NCBI GenBank assembly: GCA_963697355.1
Contig: CAVONV010000032.1
Span: forward strand, 124,001-188,000
Length of the DNA stretch: 64,000 nucleotides
DNA from: CAVONV01 sp963697355
Lineage (GTDB): Bacteria > Acidobacteriota > Vicinamibacteria > Marinacidobacterales > DATDRI01
Reading direction: 5' to 3'
The translations under genes and the position numbers were made by a program. Numbering within the stretch: the stretch's first letter is position 1; each line of letters starts with the position of its first letter. A model generated the notes under the pieces. It ran no database searches and had not been told where the DNA came from. It worked only from the letters and a program-made list of their open reading frames with translations. Positions 54,437 to 62,687 of the stretch are shown one piece after another.

Positions 54437-54545
54437 ACTAGTAGGCGGTGGGCAGTAGATGGTGGGCCGTGAAGAAGCCAGTGACCGGTGGAGAAAGTAG
54501 GCGGTAGGCCGTGGGTAGTCAATAGTAACCAAACAGCCTACTACC
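54437..54545. repeat. Low-complexity GTAGGCGGT stretch
   Basis: Variants of GTAGGCGGTGGGCAGTAG and, in the reverse sense, CTACCGACCGCCCACTAC alternate, with GTGACCGGTGG between. The two halves form an imperfect hairpin between converging genes. It resembles other low-complexity stretches in this window. Confidence 0.55.
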
Positions 54546-54562
54546 GACCGCCCACTACTCCG

Positions 54563-55558
54563 CTAGACTGTCCCCAATTTGTCTCGCGCCTTATCCAACC
54601 GCCGCTTCAACTCGCCATTCCAAGGAGGGATGACAAGTGTCACGTCGCCTTGGCACTGCGTTTGACAAGCGAGACGAACGGGCGGTTTCCCATCACTGGG
54701 ATCACTCAACTGGTCGTAGCCGAAATACTGAAGACGCTTCTTCTCGTAATCAGTCAACTCGGAGAGGTTGTCCTTACCCTCTATGACCCCCACCCAGCAG
54801 TAACCGCAGGAGCCGATCCGACATTCTACGGGAATGGGGCCTTGGGACCGCCGATAATCCAGAGACAGGAAGTCGCCGTCGACTTTGGCCGCCGCCGAAG
54901 CGAGATCTTCACCGTGGATGGCTTTGAAAGCCTTCCGGTTCTTCTCGTCCCACACTATTTGGTATCTTCTCCCTGCACCTTGGAGACGAGCAATGAATCC
55001 ACCTTCTCTTTTCTTCTTACGCCGTCTCGCGACTTCGTCGGCGGAGCGCCGGTACAAACCGCCTTCCGCCGGCCGATCCGCAACGGTCATCAACTCTTCC
55101 AGACCCACCTGCTGCAACACCATGAATGCTACCGCGGTGATGCCGACAACGACGGATTCTTCAATCCCCTCTCGCTCCGCAACCTTCTGAGCCACACCGC
55201 GAATCTGCCCGCCAAGTGGCGTTTCTTCTCCCTGCTCGGAGCCTTCAGCATGTGAAATGACGGCTTTCTTGACGGTCGGCCAGTACTTCGCTCCATAGAG
55301 AAATCCGACGGAGGAATCAATCTGATTCTCGAGATGCCACTTCCCTTCCAGATCCATGACTCTCGCCATCTCCTGAGCGCCCAATTGACCCCGAAGCGCC
55401 TCGTTCAACTCGAGAGGCCAAAAGGCGAACCAAATCCGCGTGGCCATCCGGTCGACCTCGTGCACAGCAGGCAAGAGACTGTCCAGTATCTCGTTCCAAG
55501 TCTGTTGGTTGTTTTTCTCTAGAGAAGCTAAGAACCTACTTTTTTCGATCACGCTCAT
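54563..55558 (-). CDS. Protein with C-terminal plant-type 2Fe-2S ferredoxin domain
   Basis: 331 residues from the ATG at 55558 (GAGGTGG eight bases upstream). Residues 1-225 are mostly helical and unfamiliar, with a basic patch (RRRKKKREGG). The C-terminal ~95 residues are a 2Fe-2S ferredoxin with ECRIGSCGYCWVGVIEG and, after ~40 residues, RLACQTQC, i.e. the C-x4-C-x2-C...C cluster set. An electron-transfer or redox-sensing role is likely; the partner is not apparent. Confidence 0.8.
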   Translation of the reverse strand: MSVIEKSRFLASLEKNNQQTWNEILDSLLPAVHEVDRMATRIWFAFWPLELNEALRGQLGAQEMARVMDLEGKWHLENQIDSSVGFLYGAKYWPTVKKAVISHAEGSEQGEETPLGGQIRGVAQKVAEREGIEESVVVGITAVAFMVLQQVGLEELMTVADRPAEGGLYRRSADEVARRRKKKREGGFIARLQGAGRRYQIVWDEKNRKAFKAIHGEDLASAAAKVDGDFLSLDYRRSQGPIPVECRIGSCGYCWVGVIEGKDNLSELTDYEKKRLQYFGYDQLSDPSDGKPPVRLACQTQCQGDVTLVIPPWNGELKRRLDKARDKLGTV

Positions 55559-55744
55559 GGGAACCACCTCTCACCCATCTCGACGACTGCCGCCATTTGC
55601 TTTGGCCATGACGGAACACCATCCTAGCACAGCCCTGGCGACTCCAACTTTCCTCAGCCCTCGAATTGCGCTAAAGATATAGGAGCTTCCCGTACGGGGG
55701 TGCAGAGCGCCTTTTCGGGTTTGCAAAGGAGCTTCGCAGAAATC

Positions 55745-56350
55745 ATGAAAAACTATTTGAGGATCTTATCGCACCCGATTTTCGTCAACCTCGGTTTCCA
55801 TATGCCCATGGTTGTGGACTTGTCTCATCCTTTGATTATGCTCCAAGGTGAGAATGGCTCCGGAAAATCAACGCTCTTGAGCTCTCTTTACTATGCATTG
55901 AAGGGAGAGGAAGTGGACGGCTTCGTCTATCAAGTCCACTTCGAAGAAGAACACCCGACAGAGGTCTTTCTCTTCGACGCAGAACAGCACAATCCACGTC
56001 TTCAACTCGAGTTCTTTGAAAACCAACCCAAAATGAAGGAGATGCTCCAGATGGCGAGCCACGGACAAGTGATGCTAGCCATGTTCCGGGACAGCTTTCC
56101 CAATCTCCCCGACGGAACACTCTTACTTCTCGACGAGCCCGAAATGGCGCTTTCGCCATCCAACCAGCAGCGCGTTCTCAAGATGCTGATGGAGCTCGCG
56201 GATCAAAAGAACTTCCAAATCGTGGCTGCCACGCATTCTCCGATACTCATCGAATCCAAAGAAACCTACGTTATCAACCTCGACCGTCACGTCAACAAGA
56301 ACGTCATCCGCACCGATATGGGAGTCGAGGGCGGCAGCACACTCCACTAG
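55745..56350 (+). CDS. Small orphan AAA/ABC-type ATPase
   Basis: 201 residues from the Met at 55745 (MKNYLRILSHPIF). Walker A LQGENGSGKSTLL, Walker B DGTLLLLDEPEMALSPS, and a switch-like ATHSPILIES. The pattern is that of AAA_21/AAA_23-type ATPases related to SMC and OLD proteins, but the coiled-coil or nuclease arm is missing. The open frame starts at 55700 without better support. It probably needs a partner to act; none is adjacent. Confidence 0.85.
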   Translation: MKNYLRILSHPIFVNLGFHMPMVVDLSHPLIMLQGENGSGKSTLLSSLYYALKGEEVDGFVYQVHFEEEHPTEVFLFDAEQHNPRLQLEFFENQPKMKEMLQMASHGQVMLAMFRDSFPNLPDGTLLLLDEPEMALSPSNQQRVLKMLMELADQKNFQIVAATHSPILIESKETYVINLDRHVNKNVIRTDMGVEGGSTLH

Positions 56351-56647
56351 GCAAATTTCTTTTTGTTTTCTACTTTATTACGCTAAATAATCTTAACATA
56401 CGATATAAACTCATTAAAATCAGTTGTTTCCACAAAAAAGAACCGGCAATGAAGCCATTGTACCGTTCAATCCTCTATGGGCCAGCCCAATGCAGAAATG
56501 GCTAATTCATTGATTTCTTGTAGGGATATCCGGATTCAGGCTCTATTCTCTGTGCGTGCCAGAGGTGCAGGTGTACTCAGGATTCAAGGAACAAGGGCCA
56601 ACGGTCGCCCTAGCTGAGTACCGGACTCATATTTAGGAAGGTAGACA
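56351..56647. other. AT-rich upstream region of the radical SAM gene
   Basis: About 110 bp (56351-56460) are strikingly AT-rich compared with all flanks (TTTCTTTTTGTTTTCTAC, TTAACATACGATATAAAC). TATAAA preceded by TTAACA resembles promoter elements but the spacing is not ideal. The rest up to 56647 is ordinary and holds no gene. It probably contains the promoter for the radical SAM gene. Confidence 0.5.
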
Positions 56648-58699
56648 ATGCATAAACCCGTCAAGTACTTCGAAAAAGTCCTCTCCTACGTCGCCAAGGG
56701 TGCTTGGGTCGTCTATGAGCAGCTCAACAAGATCAGCCCCAACGCTTCATTCACGCCCAAATGGTCGGACCTGCCGCTGCAGAAATCGTGGCAGAAGACC
56801 AAGCCGACCCTGGGTTGGCCTCGAACCACTGATTCGCTTTGTCCCAAGTGCGTCCCCGCGGCTCGCAAGAAGATCTTGAATGGAGAAGTCGAAGTCGAAG
56901 TTCTGAAAAGAGAAAAGATCGGTGAGATCAAAGCTCAAATCATCGAGCGCGACGGCAAGATCTTGATGGTCAAAGACTGCCCGAAACACGGGCACTTCGA
57001 AGACGTTATGTCCATCGATGTCGACTTTTACCGACATCTGGAACAGTCATTCCCCGGCCGCGACATCCGAGCCCACAACGATGCCGGCTTGCACGATCAT
57101 GGAAGCTCCACCGTCAAGCACGGCCGTGGCGCGATTCTGACGGTCGACCTCACCAACCGCTGCAATATGATGTGCGACCCCTGCTTCATGGACGCCAATC
57201 AGGTTGGCTTCGTTCACGAGCTGTCGTGGGACGACATCAAGCAGATTTTGGACAATGCTATTTCCATCAAACCCAGACGTCAGATGTCCGTGCAGTTTTC
57301 CGGCGGAGAGCCGACACTATCTCCGTATTTTCTCGATGCGGTTCGGTACGCTCGAAAGGTCGGCTATATCGCTACGCAAGCTGCGACGAACGGAATCGAG
57401 TTTGCAAAGAGTCCCAAGTTTGCTAGAGAAGCCGGCGAAGCAGGGCTACGCTATGTGTACCTCCAGTTCGATGGTATCGGCAACGCCGCCAACTCGCACC
57501 GGCACGTTGGCAACCTTTTCGACGTGAAGCTTCAGGCCATCGAGAACCTTTACAACAACGGTGTCGACATCGTACCGGTGACCACCCTCATCAACGGCAT
57601 CAACAATGAGCAAGTGGGGTCATTGGTTCGCTTCGCCCTAGACAACCCGAAACGTATTCCTTTTCTCTCCTTCCAACCCGTCTCGTTCACCGGTAGAGAT
57701 GAAGAGGTCAGCGACGAACGTCGTGCGGCCCAGCGCTATACTCTGGCCCACTTGGCACACGATGTGAAAAACCAATGCGGTTTTGGCGAACCGGCTCGCG
57801 ATTGGTTCCCCATCTCTTTCTTGGGAACCTTCACCGATTGGGCCGACCTCGTTCACGGTCCCGACCGGGATTGGGGGCAGTTCAGCTGTGGCTGCCACCC
57901 CAACTGCGGCGTCGGCATGGCCGTGATGGTTGACAAGGAGACCAAAGAACGAGCTCCTGTGACAGCCTTTCTGAACGGCGACCAATTGGCGAAAGATCTC
58001 AGCACGGTCAACGATGCAGCCCGAGGGCGTTTCATTTCGGCGCTCGGCATGGCCATCTCGGTCATGAAGAACTACGACCCGTTCCATGCACCGACACACT
58101 TCACTTTGAAGGCTCTTCTCGAGAAGCTCGATAAGACCTATGGCGTAACGGGGAGAGACTACGGGAAGGTCACTGGAGATCGCACGATCGAGGACGTCAT
58201 CAAGCGGCGGAAGGATCGTTGGAACTTTCTGTTCATCGCCGGGATGTGGTTCCAGGATCTGTTCACTTACGATTTCCGCCGGACCGAACAATGCGTCATC
58301 CCTTACGGCACGCAGGACGGTGAGATTTCTTTCTGCGCTTACAACACCGGGATCGGATGGAGAAACATCATCGAGAAGATGCACCAGAACGCGACATTGA
58401 ACAAATGGTATGAAGAGCGTGGCCGTCACTTCATCTATGCAGGCAATAAGAACGTCGAGCTCGACGGCGTCACGCACACCTTGTTGTTACGGGAGGAGGA
58501 CGTCCACCGTGGCGTTCAGACGGACCTCGACGACATCGGCGTTGCCAAGACCGCTCGCGACGAGAAGCGCCGGGCTCGCAATTTCAATAGACTCGTCAAA
58601 ACGCCCGAGGACGAAAAAATGGAGAAGATGTACCGCGAAGTCGTCCTCAAAGAGGAGCCCAAAGAAAAGTCCTCTGGTCTGGTGCAACTCGACGTTTAA
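56648..58699 (+). CDS. Radical SAM protein, MJ0619/Tes-like
   Basis: 683 residues. The layout is that of the MJ0619 family: an N-terminal metal-binding part (DSLCPKCVPAARKK, C65/C68, and MVKDCPKHGHFEDV, C111), the radical SAM site C172-x3-C176-x2-C179 in DLTNRCNMMCDPCFMDANQ, SGGEPTLSPYF, and a further Cys set C414/C416/C420 (QFSCGCHPNC). MJ0619 relatives have been described as pterin methyltransferases and as Tes, which joins lipid tails of archaeal membrane-spanning lipids. This bacterial member also has an N-terminal extension (~55 residues) and a long C-terminal part (~250 residues). It ends at a strong terminator and is monocistronic. A role in membrane-spanning lipids is inferred, not shown. 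Confidence 0.85.
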   Translation: MHKPVKYFEKVLSYVAKGAWVVYEQLNKISPNASFTPKWSDLPLQKSWQKTKPTLGWPRTTDSLCPKCVPAARKKILNGEVEVEVLKREKIGEIKAQIIERDGKILMVKDCPKHGHFEDVMSIDVDFYRHLEQSFPGRDIRAHNDAGLHDHGSSTVKHGRGAILTVDLTNRCNMMCDPCFMDANQVGFVHELSWDDIKQILDNAISIKPRRQMSVQFSGGEPTLSPYFLDAVRYARKVGYIATQAATNGIEFAKSPKFAREAGEAGLRYVYLQFDGIGNAANSHRHVGNLFDVKLQAIENLYNNGVDIVPVTTLINGINNEQVGSLVRFALDNPKRIPFLSFQPVSFTGRDEEVSDERRAAQRYTLAHLAHDVKNQCGFGEPARDWFPISFLGTFTDWADLVHGPDRDWGQFSCGCHPNCGVGMAVMVDKETKERAPVTAFLNGDQLAKDLSTVNDAARGRFISALGMAISVMKNYDPFHAPTHFTLKALLEKLDKTYGVTGRDYGKVTGDRTIEDVIKRRKDRWNFLFIAGMWFQDLFTYDFRRTEQCVIPYGTQDGEISFCAYNTGIGWRNIIEKMHQNATLNKWYEERGRHFIYAGNKNVELDGVTHTLLLREEDVHRGVQTDLDDIGVAKTARDEKRRARNFNRLVKTPEDEKMEKMYREVVLKEEPKEKSSGLVQLDV

Positions 58700-58714
58700 G
58701 CGCCAAACTCTTTC

Positions 58715-58743
58715 AAAAGGCCCGCTATCGCAGCGGGCCTTTT
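58715..58743 (+). terminator. Rho-independent terminator of the radical SAM gene
   Basis: Perfect 12-bp arms AAAAGGCCCGCT and AGCGGGCCTTTT with the five-base loop ATCGC, followed by more T. It begins 16 bp after the stop codon. A strong intrinsic terminator. Confidence 0.9.
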
Positions 58744-58826
58744 TTGGGTTCCCCGACTGCCCCATTGAATCCATTCCACGCCATATGCTATCTTTCCGCA
58801 ACTTTGTCCTTGGCGGAAGGTAACAA

Positions 58827-59732
58827 ATGAACCTGTTCGATCGTTTGATAGCAGCCTCTCTCCCCATTACACCGAAGCCCATCGTTCGCCACTTCGCTCG
58901 CCCGTACCTCGCCGGAGAAACCCTCGACGACATGGTCCGAACCGTGAGCGGGATCAACGCCGAAGGCTTCTTGTGTGCTGTAAGCATCCTCGGCGAATTC
59001 GTTACCCAGCGAGAAGAATCTCAGGCCGCAGTTCGTGAATACAAGGATGTGCTCGACACCATTCAGGCCCGGAATCTCACCAGCAACATCCACATCAAAC
59101 TCAGTCACATGGGTCTAAAACTCGACAAGGAATTCTGTTACCAAAATGTTCGAGAACTCCTCACGCATGCACGCGAGCACTCGAACTTCATTCGTCTCGA
59201 CATGGAAGACTCGAGCATGACGAGCGACACTCTCGACATGTACGAACGGTTGAAGGGAGAGTTCGACAACGTGGGCGTCGTCATCCAGGCCTGTTTGCGT
59301 CGCAGTCTCGAGGACGCACGTCGATTGGCCAAGATCCAAGCCAACGTCCGGGTGGTGAAGGGTATCTATATCGAGCCTCGCAACATCTCCTATCATGACA
59401 AAGAGATCATCCGTTCCAACTACGTGCGAATCGTGGAAGAGCTTCTCGGAGCCGGTTGCTATGCTGCCATCGCCACCCACGACGAACGGCTCGTTTACGA
59501 GGGATACAACATCGTCGACCGACTAGGCTCGGACTCATCCCGCTATGAGTTTCAAATGCTTCTCGGAGTCGATGCGCCACTCCGTCGGATCGTTCGCGAC
59601 GCCGGCCACCGCCTTCGCGTTGCCGTACCCTTCGGTGCCAAGTGGTACCCTTATTCGCTCAGACGACTCAGAGAGAACCCGACCGTCGCAGGGTACGTAT
59701 TCAAGGCGGTATTGAATCCTCCGAAGGACTAG
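58827..59732 (+). CDS. Proline dehydrogenase
   Basis: 301 residues, the length of stand-alone bacterial proline dehydrogenases. Recognisable segments are VSILGEFVTQREES, IHIKLSHMGLKLD, NFIRLDMEDSSMTSDT, VVIQACLRRSLEDA, VRVVKGIYIEP and the C-terminal RLRVAVPFGAKWYPYSLRRL, in line with the FAD-dependent TIM barrel that oxidises L-proline to P5C. GGAAGG precedes the start. First gene of the proline/hydroxyproline operon; P5C dehydrogenase is not in the window. Confidence 0.95.
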   Translation: MNLFDRLIAASLPITPKPIVRHFARPYLAGETLDDMVRTVSGINAEGFLCAVSILGEFVTQREESQAAVREYKDVLDTIQARNLTSNIHIKLSHMGLKLDKEFCYQNVRELLTHAREHSNFIRLDMEDSSMTSDTLDMYERLKGEFDNVGVVIQACLRRSLEDARRLAKIQANVRVVKGIYIEPRNISYHDKEIIRSNYVRIVEELLGAGCYAAIATHDERLVYEGYNIVDRLGSDSSRYEFQMLLGVDAPLRRIVRDAGHRLRVAVPFGAKWYPYSLRRLRENPTVAGYVFKAVLNPPKD

Positions 59733-59768
59733 TATCGTCCACAATTCATCCCACAAAGGAGTAGCCGC

Positions 59769-60836
59769 ATGCGGTTTTCGAAGATGATCACGGCAGTCGA
59801 TGCTCACGCCTGCGGCGAGCCGGGCCGAGTCATTACCGGCGGTGTCGTGAATGTACCCGGAAAAACGATGTTCGAGAAGATGGTCTATTTCCGGGATCAC
59901 GCCGACGATCTTCGAAAGCGTATGCTCCGTGAGCCACGCGGATACCCTGCGCTATGTTGTAACGTGGTCCTACCGCCGACTCATCCCGATGCGGATGCCG
60001 GATTCGTCATCATGGAGCAAACGGAATATCCGCCCATGTCCGGGACGAACACGATTTGCGTCGCGACGGTGCTCATCGAAACGGGAATGGTACCGTCGAT
60101 CGAGCCCGTCACGGTGTTGCTGCTCGAAGCGCCGGCCGGTCTGATCAAGATCCGCGCCGACGTGAAAGACGGCAAGGTCCAACGAGTAACCTTCGAGAAC
60201 GTCCCGGCCTTCGCGGTCCATCTCGACGCCAAGATCGAGGTCCCTGAGCTTGGGACGGTAACGGTCGACGTTGCCTGGGGCGGCATGTTCTACGTCATCG
60301 CCGACGCGGAACAATTCGGTTTGAAGGTGACACCTGAAGAGGGAGCTGAGATCGTTCGCGTGGGCGAGATGGTGAAGACGGCGGCTCGAGAACAACTTCC
60401 TGCCGTTCACCCTGAGAACCCTGAAATTTCAGGCATATCCATTTCCGAGCTGACAGGACCACCGACCCATCCCGATGCCGTTGCCAAGAACGCTGTCACC
60501 GTGGCTACCGGTCAGGTCGATTGGCAACGACCCGATACATGGACCGGAGTTCTCGATCGCTCACCGTGCGGTACGGGAACTTGCGCCCGCATGGCGGTTC
60601 TTCATGCCAAGGGCAAGCTTCCCCTCAATCAGGACTTTCCTCACGAGGGTATCTTGGGAACGATCTTTACCGGGCGACTCTTGCGAGAGACGAAGGTGGG
60701 AGATTACCCGGCCGTGGTCCCCACCATCAGCGGGACCGCCTGGATCACCGGTTTCGCCCAATACGTGCTCGATCCCGAAGATCCTTTCCCCGATGGGTTT
60801 ACTACAGGCGACCTTTGGTCCGGGGGTGAGATCTGA
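59769..60836 (+). CDS. Proline racemase-family enzyme, probable trans-3-hydroxyproline dehydratase
   Basis: 355 residues with the family fold in two halves. The first active-site residue, Cys in racemases and epimerases (MCGHG), is Ser91 here (PPMSGTNTICVAT), while the second is Cys267 (LDRSPCGTGTCAR). The loss of the first Cys argues against simple racemisation; Ser/Cys members of the family have been linked to 3-hydroxyproline dehydration. The GTN in place of GHG is also unusual. It lies 36 bp downstream of proline dehydrogenase and 36 bp upstream of aconitase X, both of which fit this role. Confidence 0.85.
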   Translation: MRFSKMITAVDAHACGEPGRVITGGVVNVPGKTMFEKMVYFRDHADDLRKRMLREPRGYPALCCNVVLPPTHPDADAGFVIMEQTEYPPMSGTNTICVATVLIETGMVPSIEPVTVLLLEAPAGLIKIRADVKDGKVQRVTFENVPAFAVHLDAKIEVPELGTVTVDVAWGGMFYVIADAEQFGLKVTPEEGAEIVRVGEMVKTAAREQLPAVHPENPEISGISISELTGPPTHPDAVAKNAVTVATGQVDWQRPDTWTGVLDRSPCGTGTCARMAVLHAKGKLPLNQDFPHEGILGTIFTGRLLRETKVGDYPAVVPTISGTAWITGFAQYVLDPEDPFPDGFTTGDLWSGGEI

Positions 60837-60872
60837 ACCCGGCCCTCTCGAAAAATAGCTGATGCATTGCCA

Positions 60873-62135
60873 ATGAAATTGACGAAGCTCGACCGCGACA
60901 CGCTCGAGGGTCGAAAAGGGCCCGCCACCAAGATGGCGATGTCCATTTTGGTACGCATGGGCGAGATATGGAATGCCCCGGAGTTGATGGACATCAGCCA
61001 AGCTCACATCGACAGCACCATCTACGTCGGCGAAGCGGGTCTCGAGTATGCCGAGCGACTCGCCCGTCTAGGCGCCAAAGTCGTCGTCCCTACCACGCTC
61101 AACGTTAGTGGCGTCGATGAGCATCACTGGCAAGAGTGGGAAGTCCCAAAAGACTGGGCCGAAAAAGCCCACCGCCAAATGAAGGCCTATCAAAGCATGG
61201 GGTGTACGCCGACCTGGACCTGCGCTCCGTACCAGACAGACCACAAGCCGAAGTTCGGTCAGCAAATCGCATGGGGGGAGTCGAACGCCATCGCCTTTGC
61301 CAATTCGGTCATTGGGGCCCGAACCGAGCGCTATCCCGACCTCCTCGATATCTGCGCGGCCCTGACCGGAAGAGTACCCGCCGTCGGTCTTCATCTCACT
61401 GACAATCGGGCCGGGCAAATTCTGCTTCGGCTCGTGGAGGTGCCTGGCCGTCTCCAGGAGGACGACTCCTTCTACCCCGTTCTCGGCCACTTCATAGGAA
61501 GAGTGGCCGAAGATCGGATACCAGTGGTTGAAGGTCTGACTGTTTCGCCGAGCGAGGACCAGCTCAAGGCCCTCTCGGCAGCCGTCGCCTCTTCGGGCAC
61601 GGTTGCGCTCTTTCACATCGTTGGTGTCACGCCAGAGGCGCCGACGCTGGAGGAGGCGTTCCAAAACCGTGCACCCGAAACGGAGATGGATGTCACCATG
61701 GATCTCCTTCATCGTTCGTGGCAAGAGCTGACGACCACCGAAGGCGATAGACTCGACATGGTCGTGTTAGGGAGTCCACATTTTTCCCTAACCGAGTTCC
61801 AGAAACTCGCTCCGCTTCTCGAAGGACGACGACGCCATCCCGCGGTCGAGTTTCTCGTCACCACGAGCCGAGGAGTAAGACTCCTGGCAGCAAAGGCGGG
61901 CGCCCTCGAGCACCTCGAAGCCTTCGGTGGCAAAATCACGGTCGACACCTGTATCCTTGCTACACCCATGCTGCCAAAGTCCATCAAGACACTGATGACC
62001 AATTCCGCAAAATACGCCTACTACTCGCCAGGACTGCTCGGGACACAGGTGGTGTTCGGAAATACACAGGATTGCATCCGATCCGCTATCGAGGGGCGGG
62101 TCATCCGAGACGATTCTCTATGGCGCGTAACGTGA
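60873..62135 (+). CDS. Aconitase X large (catalytic) subunit, cis-3-hydroxyproline dehydratase type
   Basis: 420 residues from the ATG at 60873. DUF521/AcnX signatures include AHIDSTIYVGEAGLEYAERL, VVVPTTLNVSGVDEHHW, CTPTWTCAPYQTDHKPKFGQ, WGESNAIAFANSVIGARTER, and the late VDTCILATPML that holds Fe-S or metal cysteines. Characterised AcnX enzymes of this split form dehydrate cis-3-hydroxy-L-proline to pyrroline-2-carboxylate. The next gene encodes the small subunit and overlaps by 16 bp. Confidence 0.92.
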   Translation: MKLTKLDRDTLEGRKGPATKMAMSILVRMGEIWNAPELMDISQAHIDSTIYVGEAGLEYAERLARLGAKVVVPTTLNVSGVDEHHWQEWEVPKDWAEKAHRQMKAYQSMGCTPTWTCAPYQTDHKPKFGQQIAWGESNAIAFANSVIGARTERYPDLLDICAALTGRVPAVGLHLTDNRAGQILLRLVEVPGRLQEDDSFYPVLGHFIGRVAEDRIPVVEGLTVSPSEDQLKALSAAVASSGTVALFHIVGVTPEAPTLEEAFQNRAPETEMDVTMDLLHRSWQELTTTEGDRLDMVVLGSPHFSLTEFQKLAPLLEGRRRHPAVEFLVTTSRGVRLLAAKAGALEHLEAFGGKITVDTCILATPMLPKSIKTLMTNSAKYAYYSPGLLGTQVVFGNTQDCIRSAIEGRVIRDDSLWRVT

Positions 62136-62539
62136 TTCGAGGTCGAGTGCTCGTGGCCGGCGAGGCATCCGGTGAGTCCCTCGTCAGCCCGGAACCCCTG
62201 AGTTTCTGGGGCGGCTACGATAGCGACAACGGTGAGATCATCGACCGTCGCCATCCTCTCTCGGGCCAAATCGCTTCGGGGAGGATTCTCGTCCTACCTT
62301 TCACGAAAGGTTCGAGTACGACGACGGCTGTGCTCCTCGAGTCCGTAAAAAATGGCACAGCGCCCGCGGGAATCATCACCTCGAGAGTCGATTCCTTCCT
62401 CTCCCTCGCCTCTATCGTGGCCGAAGAGATGTACCAGAAACCGATCCCCATCGTGGCCGTTTCGCTTTCGGAGTTCTCTCGATTCAAGTCCGGCCAGAAA
62501 ATCGAAATGAGCTCGGACGGTGCTATTCTGATCTCCTGA
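62120..62539 (+). CDS. Aconitase X small (swivel, DUF126) subunit
   Basis: 139 residues from the ATG at 62120 (MARNVIRGRVLVAGEASGES), inside the 3' end of the large-subunit gene. The swivelling-domain pattern is clear: SPEPLSFWGGYDSDNGEIID, HPLSGQIASGRILVLPFTKG, and SSTTTAVLLES with the conserved Ser. It completes the AcnX active site. Overlap implies translational coupling and equal stoichiometry. Confidence 0.93.
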   Translation: MARNVIRGRVLVAGEASGESLVSPEPLSFWGGYDSDNGEIIDRRHPLSGQIASGRILVLPFTKGSSTTTAVLLESVKNGTAPAGIITSRVDSFLSLASIVAEEMYQKPIPIVAVSLSEFSRFKSGQKIEMSSDGAILIS

Positions 62540-62687
62540 GAACGTTTCGTCTTCTCCTCGAACCCCTTCTCGTTTGTTCTTGACTCCTCGTTCCACAAAG
62601 TGTAAATGAGCAGGAGGTCGGATTCCGTATTCTCCACGTTGAACCCTCAGCGGTAGCGGAATAGCGTCCATAAACTGGGAGGTGCTC

